From Alphaproteobacteria bacterium (GTDB taxonomy: Bacteria > Pseudomonadota > Alphaproteobacteria > Rickettsiales > UBA8987), in the NCBI GenBank assembly GCA_030429625.1, contig JAUIFA010000002.1, positions 310,001 through 374,000 of the forward strand: a stretch of 64,000 bases of DNA, given 5' to 3'. Within the stretch, counting starts at the first letter, position 1. Each line of letters starts with the position of its first letter. The notes under the pieces are model-generated. The model was not told where the DNA came from and made no database searches. It saw only the letters and a program-made list of their open reading frames with translations. This document shows positions 16,851 to 26,149 of the stretch, in pieces. The position numbers were made by a program, and so were the translations under genes.

Positions 16851-17689
16851 AAACAGTAAGCAACGAGCTGTTGGAACATATTTCTGGTGAAGTTACCAGC
16901 TTGGCACATTGCTGGAAAATTAGCCGTACCGATGACGTGGTGATGGGATTTACCGATCACTCGCAGGATATTGTGTTTGATGGTATCACCTATATTGCAG
17001 AGAGCGGATTTATTGCTGGAAAGTCGCAGCAAACCTTAGAGCTTGGGGGAGATGATATGCTGTTACAGGGAATTCTGGACAATGCATTGATACAAAGGGA
17101 AGACATCATTGCGGGTCTTTACGATTTTGCAGAAATAGAAATTTTTATTCTCAATTATGAAGATATTTCACAGGGGAAGCTGGTTATCCGAGGTGGTTGG
17201 TTTGGAGAAATAGAAATCAGAAATGGCGATTTCTCAGTCCAGATGCATGGGTTAGGACAACGTCTGGAAAAAACCATAGGGAATTTATATTCCCCCTCTT
17301 GCCGTGCAACATTGGGTGATAGTAAATGTCAGGTGGACGTGCAAGCTCTTGAAGTGTCTGGATCAGTGACAGCAACCATCAACAATAGAAAATTTGATGA
17401 TACTAGTCGGACGGAGGATAACGGTTATTTTAATTACGGGAAAATTACCTTCACCAGTGGTGAAAATCAAGGACTGTCGATGGAGATAAAGGAATTTCGT
17501 GATGGAAATTTTACACTCGCTTTGCCGATGCCGTATGACATTGCTATTGGAAACAGTTTTACTTTAATCCCAGGCTGTAATAAGAGCTTTGGTACATGCC
17601 AGAACAAGTTCAATAATGTTATCAATTTTAGAGGAGAGCCACATGTTCCCGGTGTGGATGCAATCCTCAAAACGTCTGGTACGCGCTAA
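16847..17689 (+). CDS. GTA baseplate hub protein, orfg13 type (DUF2163)
   Basis: GTA tail/baseplate component (DUF2163, TIGR02218). The opening SLAHCWKISRTDDVVMGFTDH and the C-terminal LYSPSCRATLGDSKCQVD and PGCNKSFGTCQNKF ... FRGEPHVPG segments are family hallmarks; the cysteines may hold metal or form a cluster-like knot in the hub. At 280 residues it is full length. Coupled to g12 by an ATGA overlap. In canonical GTAs the NlpC/P60 gene g14 follows immediately; here the next gene is an unrelated one on the other strand, and g14 is at 63032. Confidence 0.9.
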   Translation: MKTVSNELLEHISGEVTSLAHCWKISRTDDVVMGFTDHSQDIVFDGITYIAESGFIAGKSQQTLELGGDDMLLQGILDNALIQREDIIAGLYDFAEIEIFILNYEDISQGKLVIRGGWFGEIEIRNGDFSVQMHGLGQRLEKTIGNLYSPSCRATLGDSKCQVDVQALEVSGSVTATINNRKFDDTSRTEDNGYFNYGKITFTSGENQGLSMEIKEFRDGNFTLALPMPYDIAIGNSFTLIPGCNKSFGTCQNKFNNVINFRGEPHVPGVDAILKTSGTR

Positions 17690-17706
17690 ACAGTAAAGGT
17701 GATTTC

Positions 17707-18345
17707 CTAAAATTCACGATAGACTGTTTTGCCTGGCAACATGATATTAAAGTAGAAATTATTCTCACCGCTCAAGGTGGCTTCAGGCTCAGAGTAGCCT
17801 TTGCTTATGATTTTACTGTATTTTTCATCGTTTGCATTTTTAGGATGTTTTGGAAAAAACAGGATGGTGTTTATGGTCTTAAAAGAAGGGTGAGATACTC
17901 TTACATTAATATAGGGAGCTTTGGTTTTGTCCTCTGCTCCTGGAAAGATAGTAAGAAAATTATACTCCCCGAGATTGTCTGTATAGGTTTTTCCTGAACC
18001 GGCAAAATATTTATCTGCTTCCTTTCCATATATCCCGTTACTGTCAGCTTGCCAGATTTCCACTAACGCATCAGAAATAATTTGGCACCGTGTATCAAAA
18101 ACAACACCTTTGATGCTGATGTTAATCCCCCCTGCAACAAAACCAGAGCCGGTGAGTTGACGGAGATTGTTGGTTTTTCCAACTTTGTCTGGGCCAGGAT
18201 AATTTTCAAGAACGCTGATATTTGGAGTTTGCTTACAGTCAACAAGCGGATTGTCAAGAATGATATCTGCGGCAAAAGCACTGGTAGTAAACAGGCTGTT
18301 TAGAAGAATTATAGAAGTCGTTATAATAGAAAAAGCAGCTTTCAT
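17707..18345 (-). CDS. secreted intradiol-dioxygenase-like protein, metal site degenerate
   Basis: The 212-residue protein starts with a cleavable signal peptide (about residues 1-25, ending SAFA) and has the protocatechuate 3,4-dioxygenase beta-sandwich pattern: VFDTRCQIISDALVEIWQAD, NGIYGKE, TYTDNLGEYNFLTIFPG. In active enzymes iron is held by two Tyr and two His. Here the first Tyr (GIYG) may be kept. The second Tyr of the PGPYPW-type loop is replaced by PGAED, and the HIH pair in R-P-A-H-I-H appears as P-Y-I-N. Ring cleavage is therefore doubtful. It could be a structural or binding relative. The alignment is by eye. Confidence 0.7.
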   Translation of the reverse strand: MKAAFSIITTSIILLNSLFTTSAFAADIILDNPLVDCKQTPNISVLENYPGPDKVGKTNNLRQLTGSGFVAGGINISIKGVVFDTRCQIISDALVEIWQADSNGIYGKEADKYFAGSGKTYTDNLGEYNFLTIFPGAEDKTKAPYINVRVSHPSFKTINTILFFPKHPKNANDEKYSKIISKGYSEPEATLSGENNFYFNIMLPGKTVYREF

Positions 18346-18571
18346 TATCTATATCCTAACATATGATTAATTATATAAAGCGATTGTTGTTTAGTATTGG
18401 TGAATAGTCAACATTTTTCATAATTTTGTTCAAAACAAATAATTTACAGAACATACTAAAAAATAGTGGATAGTCCTCGTTTGGTAAATTAATGGTTGTA
18501 ATTTTATGGGCGAAGTAGTTTACTATTACTACCGTAGGATTATAAATATATTTTATTTATTGCTTAAAATA

Positions 18572-18580
18572 TGTTACAAT
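18572..18580 (+). promoter_or_regulatory. extended -10 element before the chemotaxis cluster
   Basis: TG-T-TACAAT lies about 40 nt before the first cheY start, with no convincing -35. The form is the same as at the two pilus promoters (TGTTATACT). The 18346-18621 gap is otherwise AT-rich with no further feature recognised. Confidence 0.45.
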
Positions 18581-18621
18581 CTCTCGTTGTTTATACATTT
18601 TTATAATTCCAGGGGGTGTTA

Positions 18622-18984
18622 ATGAAGAAAGTATTGGTGGTTGATGATTCTCAAACTATGAGAACAATGGTTGAGTTGACATTAAAGGAAGAGGGCTTTG
18701 ATGTTATCTTGGCAGAGGATGGGCAAAAGGCTCTAGAAGAAATTCAAGGCGATAGCCTTGATCTTGTTATTACAGATATCAATATGCCCAACGTTAATGG
18801 AATTGAACTTATCACCAAATTACGTGCCATAGAGAGTTTTAAATATACGCCCATATTAGTCTTAACGACAGAGGCTGGTGATGAAATGAAGCAGAAGGGA
18901 AAAGCTGCTGGTGCAACGGGGTGGATAGTCAAGCCGTTTGATCCTGAGATGCTGCTCAATGCTGTTAATAAAGTGGTAGGTTAG
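18622..18984 (+). CDS. cheY: CheY-like response regulator 1
   Basis: Single receiver domain of 120 residues. It has the acidic pair VVDDS, phosphoacceptor Asp near residue 52 (VITDINMPNVNG), the switch Thr (VLTTEA) and the invariant Lys (WIVKPFDP). ATG 18622 is preferred because AGGGGG lies 5 nt upstream; an in-frame GTG at 18616 is part of that site. It opens the chemosensory operon and is followed 5 nt later by the CheZ-like gene, its likely phosphatase. Without flagellar genes nearby, the output target is likely a pilus component. Confidence 0.93.
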   Translation: MKKVLVVDDSQTMRTMVELTLKEEGFDVILAEDGQKALEEIQGDSLDLVITDINMPNVNGIELITKLRAIESFKYTPILVLTTEAGDEMKQKGKAAGATGWIVKPFDPEMLLNAVNKVVG

Positions 18985-18989
18985 GCTCA

Positions 18990-19778
18990 ATGAAAGCTGT
19001 GAGTGGTGAATCAATCCAGAAGGGTGATCATTTTAAGATATCCAAAGATGATTTATTAAAAGAATGGTTGGGGGTCGCCGAATCTCAGATATGTTCGTTG
19101 ATGGTGCTGTGTACTCAGGTGCCAAAATTGAATCAGATGTTAGAAGAGAATATGCAGGCGTTGAGTGAAAGTTTTTGTGCCCTTGCAGACCAGGCGCAAC
19201 TTCAGGTAAAGAATATTGACTCTATTTCATCCTCTTTTCGCCACATTACAGTTGCAGATAAACAAATAACCATTGCGGACGCGTTGAAGAATGTAATGAA
19301 AACACATGGTGAACAACTTCCCATTGAAGTGGTGGATGAAATTGGTACTGTTATATCAGAAGTTGAGTCTCAGCAGTCTAATCTTGAGGAATATATTTCC
19401 ATCGTAGCAAAAGCCTCACAGGACATGTCAACCGCGGTATCACGTGCTATTGTGGGGATGCAGTTTCAGGACAGGGTATCTCAAAATTTGGTGATTGCAG
19501 AAAATGTTGCCAAAGAAAACGTAATGCATCTTAAAGAAAACATCGATAAAACCATCGCTAAATATTCAGGCGATTCAGATTTCTTCGATGATAATGGAAG
19601 CATTAGTTTGGACATAGAATTCTCCAAAAGGTTGATTAAATTATTAACTTTAGGAGAACTTCAACATCAGTTTGTAAATCATCTGGTTGAAAATGGATAT
19701 ATTGCATCTGGTGATGAAATTGATTTTGGTGAGGATAATAGTGGTCATGATGTAAATGATGATGTGGAGTTGTTCTAA
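18990..19778 (+). CDS. CheZ-like CheY-P phosphatase
   Basis: A 262-residue all-helical protein. The segment V-G-M-Q-F-Q-D-R-V-S-Q matches the CheZ catalytic motif F-Q-D-x3-Q: Asp near 161 and Gln near 165 correspond to E. coli CheZ Asp143 and Gln147. The acidic linker and C-terminus (NDDVELF) resemble the C-terminal CheY-binding helix of CheZ (DDLLDSLGF in E. coli). The N-terminal helix region (ALSESFCALADQAQ) is shared with the protein at 28760, its paralogue. It sits 5 nt after cheY. Overall similarity to CheZ is low, so the call rests on the motif, tail and context. Confidence 0.7.
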   Translation: MKAVSGESIQKGDHFKISKDDLLKEWLGVAESQICSLMVLCTQVPKLNQMLEENMQALSESFCALADQAQLQVKNIDSISSSFRHITVADKQITIADALKNVMKTHGEQLPIEVVDEIGTVISEVESQQSNLEEYISIVAKASQDMSTAVSRAIVGMQFQDRVSQNLVIAENVAKENVMHLKENIDKTIAKYSGDSDFFDDNGSISLDIEFSKRLIKLLTLGELQHQFVNHLVENGYIASGDEIDFGEDNSGHDVNDDVELF

Positions 19779-19870
19779 AGGTTTATTTTGTAGGTGAAAT
19801 GTGCTATAGATGTGTGTATGCTTATTTATGGTTGATTTTTTGGTATAAGTATTGGTAAGTGGGGATTGTG

Positions 19871-20326
19871 TTGGCTGAGAAAAAGACAGTAACGTCAAAG
19901 GGTGCTAAAAAACCTGCGGTAAAGAAAAAACCGACAGCCAAGAAGCCTTTGGTAAAGAAGCAGGCTGCCAAAAAAACTTCAGCTGCAAAAGGAAAAAAGA
20001 GTGCTGCCTCTGCTAAAAAGTCTGGATCTTCTTCTGATTTTTATGTGTACGAACTTCCGGAAGTTTCTGACATAACGATCGTGTCTAGACTGCTAACGGA
20101 TTTCCAAGACATTATTAATAAAAATAGTAATAAAATTGCGGTTGATGGTTCAAAGGTTGTTCGTATAACGACCCCTTGTGTTCAACTGTTGATCTCAGTA
20201 GGCAAAACGGCCGCAGAAGAAAATATCGAATATTATGTACAGTCTCCCTCAGATGCTATGAAGGAGGTATTTCGTGATTTAGGACTTGAGGGTGAGCTTA
20301 ACAAGTGGAGTATGGATAATGAGTAA
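19871..20326 (+). CDS. STAS-domain protein with Lys/Ala-rich N-terminal tail
   Basis: About 150 residues. The first about 50 are histone-H1-like (repeats of KKP, AKK and KK-x-A, with almost no acidic residues). The rest is a STAS domain (VSRLLTDFQDIINK ... SKVVRITTPCVQLLISVGKTA ... VFRDLGLEGEL) similar to those found beside cheY/cheA in other alphaproteobacteria. The usual Ser of anti-anti-sigma factors is replaced by a T-T-P-C region. The basic tail could bind nucleic acid or acidic partners. TTG 19871 (MAEKKTV) is preferred because GGGGA lies 5 nt upstream; GTG 19859 and GTG 19868 are alternatives. It overlaps the next cheY by 8 nt. Confidence 0.75.
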   Translation: MAEKKTVTSKGAKKPAVKKKPTAKKPLVKKQAAKKTSAAKGKKSAASAKKSGSSSDFYVYELPEVSDITIVSRLLTDFQDIINKNSNKIAVDGSKVVRITTPCVQLLISVGKTAAEENIEYYVQSPSDAMKEVFRDLGLEGELNKWSMDNE

Positions 20327-20684
20327 AATTGCATTAACAGTGGATGATTCAAAAACGATGCGTGAGATGGTGTCTTTTACGCTAAAGGCTCAAGGTTTTG
20401 AGGTTCTTGAGGCAGAGGATGGAGTTGAGGCCATTAATGTCTTAGGCGGAAAAAGGGTCGACGTTATTATAACGGATCTTAACATGCCCAATATGAACGG
20501 GATTGAGTTGATACGCAAATTAAGAGCCGATGGGAATTATCGTGCAACGCCGATTTTGATGTTAACCACGGAAAGTGATGGTGGTAAAAAAGAAGAAGGT
20601 AAAACGGCTGGTGCAACGGGGTGGATTGTTAAGCCGTTTCAACCAGATAGATTGGTTGCCATAGTAAATAAAGTTTGTCCATAA
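20319..20684 (+). CDS. cheY: CheY-like response regulator 2
   Basis: A second single receiver domain (121 aa), close to response regulator 1 over its whole length. Phosphoacceptor Asp near residue 53 (IITDLNMPNMNG), VDD acidic pair, Lys in WIVKPFQP. ATG 20319 is chosen because GGAG lies 9 nt upstream and it keeps the normal MSKIALTVDD start; the reading frame is open further upstream. It is coupled to the STAS gene and lies just before cheA. Two CheYs in one operon usually split roles (output and phosphate sink); which is which cannot be told from sequence. Confidence 0.93.
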   Translation: MSKIALTVDDSKTMREMVSFTLKAQGFEVLEAEDGVEAINVLGGKRVDVIITDLNMPNMNGIELIRKLRADGNYRATPILMLTTESDGGKKEEGKTAGATGWIVKPFQPDRLVAIVNKVCP

Positions 20685-20710
20685 TACAATTGGGGGCTGG
20701 AAATTAGGGG

Positions 20711-22819
20711 ATGTCGATAGATTTTGATCAGTTTAAGGATACGTTCATTACAGAGAGCTTTGAACTGCTTGAAGAAATGGAAGAACGTCTGCTTTGCCTT
20801 GATGAGGGGGATGTTGATCTGGATGAGGTCAACGCGATTTTCCGCTGTGCCCATTCCATAAAAGGTGGCGGTGGTGCGTTCGGCTTCTCTCGTCTGGTAA
20901 ATTTCACCCACATTCTTGAGGCGTTGCTTGATTCAATGCGTGACGGCAAGATGGATGCGACTCAAGATGTAATAGATACTTTATTGCAATCTGTTGATGT
21001 GGTCAATGGGCTGATTAAAGCGGCTCAAGAAGGTAATGAGGCACCACAAGGGTATGAAGAAGAGCTTGCAACAAAATTGGGTGATATTGTTAGTTCATCG
21101 GGTGCGGTTCTGGTTAACGCAAGTACGCCCGAATTTGTGGATAAAGTGAATCAATCTGCTCATAAAGAAGTTGAAATGTTTGGTATCTTATTTGTGCCAA
21201 AGAAATCACTTTTTGCCAGTGGCAATGAGCCTTTATTAATCTTGAGGGAGTTATCAAGAGCTGGTGAAATGACCTGTGTGGTCGATATATCGGAAGTTCC
21301 TGGAATATTTGATATTGATCCTGAAGATTGCTATTTGAAATGGACCATTGATGTGAGTACCGAAGGTGGTGAAGATCTTATCAAAGAGGCTTTTGAATTT
21401 GTGGACGATGAGTGTGATTTGACCATCGAGAGTTTTGGTGCAATTTCTGTGGCGTCACCTTCAGGAGAAGATGATTTTGAGAATGATGATTTTGCCGGAT
21501 TATTTGGTGATGATGACGCTGTGGTGAACGAATCACTGGCTGAACCAGTAAAAAAAGAGGAAAAGGCAAAAATAAGTAATGCTAAACCCCCTGCGGCGGC
21601 ACAACAACAAAGCACTTCTTCGGGCGTTTCGTCCATTCGGGTCGACATTCATAAGGTAGACGATTTGGTCAATATGGTTGGTGAGCTTGTCATTACTCAG
21701 GCAATGATTTTAAACCAAACAAAAGATTTGCCACAAGAGCAATTCCAGTCCTTGTTGCAAGGGGTTGAGGAGCTTGCAAGACACACAAGAGAATTGCAAG
21801 AGTCGGTCATGGCGGTGCGTATGCAGCCGGTCAAATCGGTCTTTGCGAGAATGCCGCGTATTGTACGAGACCTTTCACGTCAACTTGGTAAAGATATCCA
21901 AATTGAAATGGTCGGTGAAAATACGGAGATTGATAAAACTGTGATTGAGCAGTTAGGTGATCCTTTGACACATATGATCCGTAATTCGGTGGATCATGGT
22001 ATTGAAACACCAGATGTACGTGAGGCTAATGGTAAGCTGCGTCAGGGAACGATTCGTCTTTCTGCGGACAATACGGGAGGCAGAATTCTTATCGAAGTGG
22101 GCGACGATGGCGGTGGAGTCGATCGTGAGCGTGTGCTGAAGAAGGCCATAGAAAAAGGGTTGTTCCCTGCGGATGTACAGTTAAGTGATGAAGAAGTTGA
22201 CAATATTATATTTATGGCAGGATTCTCAACGGCAGAGGCGGTGACAGATGTGTCTGGTCGTGGCGTTGGAATGGATGTGGTGCGAAGAAATATTGAATCT
22301 TTGGGGGGAACAATAGAAATTAATAATGTTCCAGGCAAGGGATCAAATTTCGTGGTGTCCTTACCTCTAACATTGGCCATTCTTGATGGTATGATTGTGC
22401 AGGTGGGCAGTGAGGAATATATCATCCCCATCAACAATATATTAGAATCAGTTAAACCAACAAAAGATGACATTAAAAATATATCGGACGGTTCGGACGT
22501 AATAAAAATTCGTGAAGAATATGTCCCTATTATCTATTTGCATGAGATATTTAATGTTTCTGATGCAAAGAAATCTCTGGAATCGGTTTTGATTATCATT
22601 GTTGAAAGTGGTAGGGATAAATATGGGTTGGTAGTGGATAGCCTTGTTGGTCAACAGCAGGTGGTCATCAAATCCATTGAAGAAAATGCACAGGCAGTTG
22701 AAGGCGTGTCTGGTGCTACAATTCTTGGGGACGGTAAAGTTTCCTTGATTCTTGATGTTGCGCAGATGCAAAAAATGTCTGCAAAGTTAAATAATAAAAA
22801 TTCTGTTGAAGTTGCTTAG
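20711..22819 (+). CDS. cheA: chemotaxis histidine kinase CheA
   Basis: Core kinase of 702 residues that phosphorylates CheY and CheB. Domains in order: Hpt (P1) with the phosphorylated His near residue 48 (AHSIKGGGGAFGF); a P2-like CheY/CheB-docking region (about 155-250); an acidic and Pro/Gln linker; the P3 dimer helices (VDDLVNMVGELVITQ); the P4 ATPase with N box HMIRNSVDHGIE, D-D-G-G-G and GRGVGMDVV; and the P5 CheW-like domain at the end. All catalytic motifs are intact. It lies 26 nt after cheY2 and 11 nt before cheW. Confidence 0.97.
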   Translation: MSIDFDQFKDTFITESFELLEEMEERLLCLDEGDVDLDEVNAIFRCAHSIKGGGGAFGFSRLVNFTHILEALLDSMRDGKMDATQDVIDTLLQSVDVVNGLIKAAQEGNEAPQGYEEELATKLGDIVSSSGAVLVNASTPEFVDKVNQSAHKEVEMFGILFVPKKSLFASGNEPLLILRELSRAGEMTCVVDISEVPGIFDIDPEDCYLKWTIDVSTEGGEDLIKEAFEFVDDECDLTIESFGAISVASPSGEDDFENDDFAGLFGDDDAVVNESLAEPVKKEEKAKISNAKPPAAAQQQSTSSGVSSIRVDIHKVDDLVNMVGELVITQAMILNQTKDLPQEQFQSLLQGVEELARHTRELQESVMAVRMQPVKSVFARMPRIVRDLSRQLGKDIQIEMVGENTEIDKTVIEQLGDPLTHMIRNSVDHGIETPDVREANGKLRQGTIRLSADNTGGRILIEVGDDGGGVDRERVLKKAIEKGLFPADVQLSDEEVDNIIFMAGFSTAEAVTDVSGRGVGMDVVRRNIESLGGTIEINNVPGKGSNFVVSLPLTLAILDGMIVQVGSEEYIIPINNILESVKPTKDDIKNISDGSDVIKIREEYVPIIYLHEIFNVSDAKKSLESVLIIIVESGRDKYGLVVDSLVGQQQVVIKSIEENAQAVEGVSGATILGDGKVSLILDVAQMQKMSAKLNNKNSVEVA

Positions 22820-22830
22820 GGGAGAATAAA

Positions 22831-23355
22831 ATGTCGGTTGTTGATGAAAATGTTAGTTTAGAAGATTCTGAAAATCAGGAGATTGCGGAAGCTCGTGGTG
22901 AGTCGGTACAATTCTTAACCTTCAAGGTTGAAGACAGTGAGTATGGTGTGGACATTATGCGGGTGATGGAAATCCGTAGTTGGAGTGAAACAACACGTAT
23001 CCCTAATTCGCCTGAATATATGCGAGGGGTTATTAATCTTCGTGGGTCTGTTATCCCCATCTTTGACCTGCGCAATCGTTTTTCGCAGGGTATTACTGAG
23101 GCACATGAAAAAAATGTGGTCATTGTTATTGCGGTGGGCGAAAGAACCATTGGCATATTGGTGGATGCAGTGTCCGACATATTAACTGTTCATGAAGGTG
23201 ATATTAAACAAGCACCAAGCTCATCGGTGACGGGCATTCGTGATGAATATGTCAATGGTCTGATATCGGTGGGAGAGAAGATGGTGATCGTTCTGGATGT
23301 GGATTATCTTTTTGATAATAAAGTGTTGGAAGAAGCAGAAGAAATTGTTGGTTAA
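22831..23355 (+). CDS. cheW: chemotaxis coupling protein CheW
   Basis: A 174-residue adaptor that bridges CheA P5 and receptor tips. Typical CheW elements follow an about 25-residue acidic lead: [46 protein letters not shown], and [22 protein letters not shown] precedes the start. It lies between cheA and the receptor. Confidence 0.96.
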   Translation: MSVVDENVSLEDSENQEIAEARGESVQFLTFKVEDSEYGVDIMRVMEIRSWSETTRIPNSPEYMRGVINLRGSVIPIFDLRNRFSQGITEAHEKNVVIVIAVGERTIGILVDAVSDILTVHEGDIKQAPSSSVTGIRDEYVNGLISVGEKMVIVLDVDYLFDNKVLEEAEEIVG

Positions 23356-23384
23356 TAATAAAAATTATAAGTGGAGAAATAGTC

Positions 23385-26093
23385 ATGAATAAAATATTAG
23401 GTAATATAAGTTTAAAAGGAAAAATCGGTATATTAATTACTATTCCACTGATTGGGATGGTTATTTTTTCAAGTATCATCCTAACGCGTGTGTTCAACGA
23501 AGTCTCTGAGAATGAGGTGTTAGAATCTCTTACGGGACTGGCCGTAAAGGTAAGTAATATGGTACATGAGCAACAAAAAGAACGAGGAATGTCTGCAGGT
23601 TTTCTTGGCAGCGGAGGAAAATTATTTGCTAATGAAATTCCTGGTCAAAGAAATGCTACTGATAAGCGTCGAGAGGAGATGTTGGATTATTTAAAACAAC
23701 AGGATGTTGATTATTATGGCCAGAATTTTAAGGACAAATTGTCTAATATGCAAAAATCTCTTGAGAAAATAAGTTCTATTAGATCAAGCATCGATGCACA
23801 AACAATAAGTGTTAAAGATGCGGTAAATTATTATACGGATTTGAATGAACAAGGTCTTGACACTGTTGCTCTCATGACTTCGATTAGTAAAAATCCAACC
23901 TTGTCTAACTATGTTTATGCATATGTCAACTTTCTGAAAAGTAAAGAAAAAGCAGGTATTGAGCGTGCTGTTGGAACGGGGGCATTTTCTGCGGGAGAAT
24001 TTAAACCTGATGTACTTAATAAGTTCAGATCATTAATTACAATTCAGGACAGTGCTATTGAGACATTTTTAGGGTATGCAACAGAAGAACAGGCAGAATT
24101 CTTTAACAAAACAATGGATAATAAGGCTACAAAAGACGTAATAAGAATGCGTGAAATTGCAATTGCTTCTCCGCAAACCCTTTCCCTAGAAGGTGCGGAT
24201 GGTACGACATGGTTTAATTCGATTACACAAAAAATCGGGTTTCTTAAGGATGTTGAAGATAAACTGTCTAAGGATTTGGTGGAATACTCTAATCTTGCCT
24301 TAGAGGAAAAAGTTTTTGAACGAAATTTAGAAATTATATTATCCTCATTAATCCTACTGTTGGCTTTATTTTTTGCCTATATTATTACAAATGGGATTGT
24401 TAAGGCAATTGCAGCTACAAAAGAATCTCTTATAAAATTATCTGAAGGTGATTACCGTGTAGAATTACCAAATGTTAATTCGAAGGATGAAATTGGCGAG
24501 ATGATTGCGGCCTTAGCCAATATGAAAGATTCTACTAAGGACTCCATAGTAATTAATAGTGTTGTTGGGGCGGCAAGTAGTAATATAATGGTTGCAGATG
24601 AAAATAATGTTATACGTTATGTAAATCCTGCGGTTGTAAAGATTTTAAAAATTGCTGAAAGTGATATTAAAACAGAATTGCCTAATTTTAATGTAGATAC
24701 GTTGATTGGTACATCCATTGATGATTTCCATAAAAACCCATCACATCAACGTAATATATTAGCTGGTCTTTCCAGCACCTATAATGCAACCATTAAAATT
24801 GGTGGGCGTATTTTTGATCTAACAGCTAATCCTGTTAATGATCAATGGAAGAACCGTCTTGGTACTGTCGTTGAATGGGAAGATGTAACGGCGGAAAGGT
24901 CTACAGAAAAAGAGGTGGCGGATGTTGTGGAAGCAGCAACTTCCGGCGACTTTACAAAACGTATTGAAGAAGAGGGTAAGGATGGGTTTATGCTTACCCT
25001 TGCCCAAGGTGTCAATGAGATTTGTTCGGTTTCTGATAAAGGAATCGGCGAGGTTGTCTCGGTTCTGGATACGCTTTCTGAAGGTGATTTGACCAATTAT
25101 GTTGAGGGAACTTATAGCGGCCAGTTTGATCGTATGAAGCAGGCGCTAAATAAAACCATTTCACAATTGGCATCGATGGTGGCACAGATTTATGAAAACT
25201 CTGGTGCGGTTAATAGCGCTGCTAATGAGATATCCTCTGGTAGCGCGGATCTTTCAAAACGTACTGAACAACAGGCTTCTACGCTGGAAGAAACGGCGGC
25301 TTCTATGGAAGAGATGACCGGTATTGTGCGGCAGAATAACGAAAATGCAAGCAATGCCAGCAAGCTATCTGGCAATGCCAGAGAAGTGGCCACCCAAGGT
25401 GGTGAAGTTGTTGAACGTGCTGTAGAAGCGATGGGAAGAATTGAAGATTCTTCTAAGAAGATAGCGGACATTATCGGTGTGATTGATGAGATTGCTTTCC
25501 AAACAAATCTTTTGGCACTCAATGCAGCGGTGGAAGCGGCAAGGGCAGGCGAAGCAGGTAAAGGCTTTGCTGTGGTGGCCGCAGAAGTCAGAACACTTGC
25601 GGGCAGATCGGCTGAGGCTTCTAAAGATATTAAGAAGTTAATCAATGAATCCGGTGAACAGGTGACAACCGGTTCTGAGCTTGTGAATGAGGCAGGAAAA
25701 ACATTGGAGGATATTGTCAATTCGGTTAAAGAGGTGGCAGACCTTATTAATGAAATTGCCAATGCTTCTGCTGAGCAAACTACTGGTATTGAAGAAATCA
25801 ATACCGCAGTTTCACAAATGGATGAGGCAACGCAACAAAATGCGGCATTGGTAGAAGAAAACACCGCAGCGGCACAGGCATTGGTGGATCAGTCAAATGA
25901 TTTAGATCGTCTTGTTGGGTTCTTTAAAATTGAAGCCAATAATGATAATGATCCGCTTGATGTGTCGTCTTCCTTAAAAATCTCTGGTCCTGAAAAAGTA
26001 GTAAACAAAGCTTCGAGTGATAAAATCAAATCCTATGACGATTCTGCTCCAGAAGTTGATTCTGGAAACGGGGATGGTTGGGAAGAATTCTAA
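23385..26093 (+). CDS. methyl-accepting chemotaxis protein with NIT and PAS domains
   Basis: A 902-residue transmembrane receptor. A helix at about residues 12-32 is followed by a periplasmic NIT-type domain ([15 protein letters not shown] ... [11 protein letters not shown]), a family named for nitrate/nitrite sensing. A second helix lies near 315-338, then HAMP, a cytoplasmic PAS-like domain (about 390-510), further HAMP-like helices, and the MCP signalling hairpin with tip [23 protein letters not shown]. The C-terminus ends G-W-E-E-F, a pentapeptide like NWETF that tethers CheR and CheB. The ligand is not known; nitrate or nitrite is only suggested by the family name. It is the only transmembrane receptor in the window. 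Confidence 0.94.
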   Translation: MNKILGNISLKGKIGILITIPLIGMVIFSSIILTRVFNEVSENEVLESLTGLAVKVSNMVHEQQKERGMSAGFLGSGGKLFANEIPGQRNATDKRREEMLDYLKQQDVDYYGQNFKDKLSNMQKSLEKISSIRSSIDAQTISVKDAVNYYTDLNEQGLDTVALMTSISKNPTLSNYVYAYVNFLKSKEKAGIERAVGTGAFSAGEFKPDVLNKFRSLITIQDSAIETFLGYATEEQAEFFNKTMDNKATKDVIRMREIAIASPQTLSLEGADGTTWFNSITQKIGFLKDVEDKLSKDLVEYSNLALEEKVFERNLEIILSSLILLLALFFAYIITNGIVKAIAATKESLIKLSEGDYRVELPNVNSKDEIGEMIAALANMKDSTKDSIVINSVVGAASSNIMVADENNVIRYVNPAVVKILKIAESDIKTELPNFNVDTLIGTSIDDFHKNPSHQRNILAGLSSTYNATIKIGGRIFDLTANPVNDQWKNRLGTVVEWEDVTAERSTEKEVADVVEAATSGDFTKRIEEEGKDGFMLTLAQGVNEICSVSDKGIGEVVSVLDTLSEGDLTNYVEGTYSGQFDRMKQALNKTISQLASMVAQIYENSGAVNSAANEISSGSADLSKRTEQQASTLEETAASMEEMTGIVRQNNENASNASKLSGNAREVATQGGEVVERAVEAMGRIEDSSKKIADIIGVIDEIAFQTNLLALNAAVEAARAGEAGKGFAVVAAEVRTLAGRSAEASKDIKKLINESGEQVTTGSELVNEAGKTLEDIVNSVKEVADLINEIANASAEQTTGIEEINTAVSQMDEATQQNAALVEENTAAAQALVDQSNDLDRLVGFFKIEANNDNDPLDVSSSLKISGPEKVVNKASSDKIKSYDDSAPEVDSGNGDGWEEF

Positions 26094-26149
26094 TTTTTAA
26101 GATGTATTAATAAGGTGCTAATTGGTGGCCTTATTGTACAAGGTGATGT

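Noticed and set aside
25190..25864. 224-codon open frame antisense to the receptor gene
   Set aside because: It is Ser/Ala/Ile-rich low-complexity sequence, the mirror of the MCP signalling helices, and has no ribosome site. The sense frame is a clear MCP.
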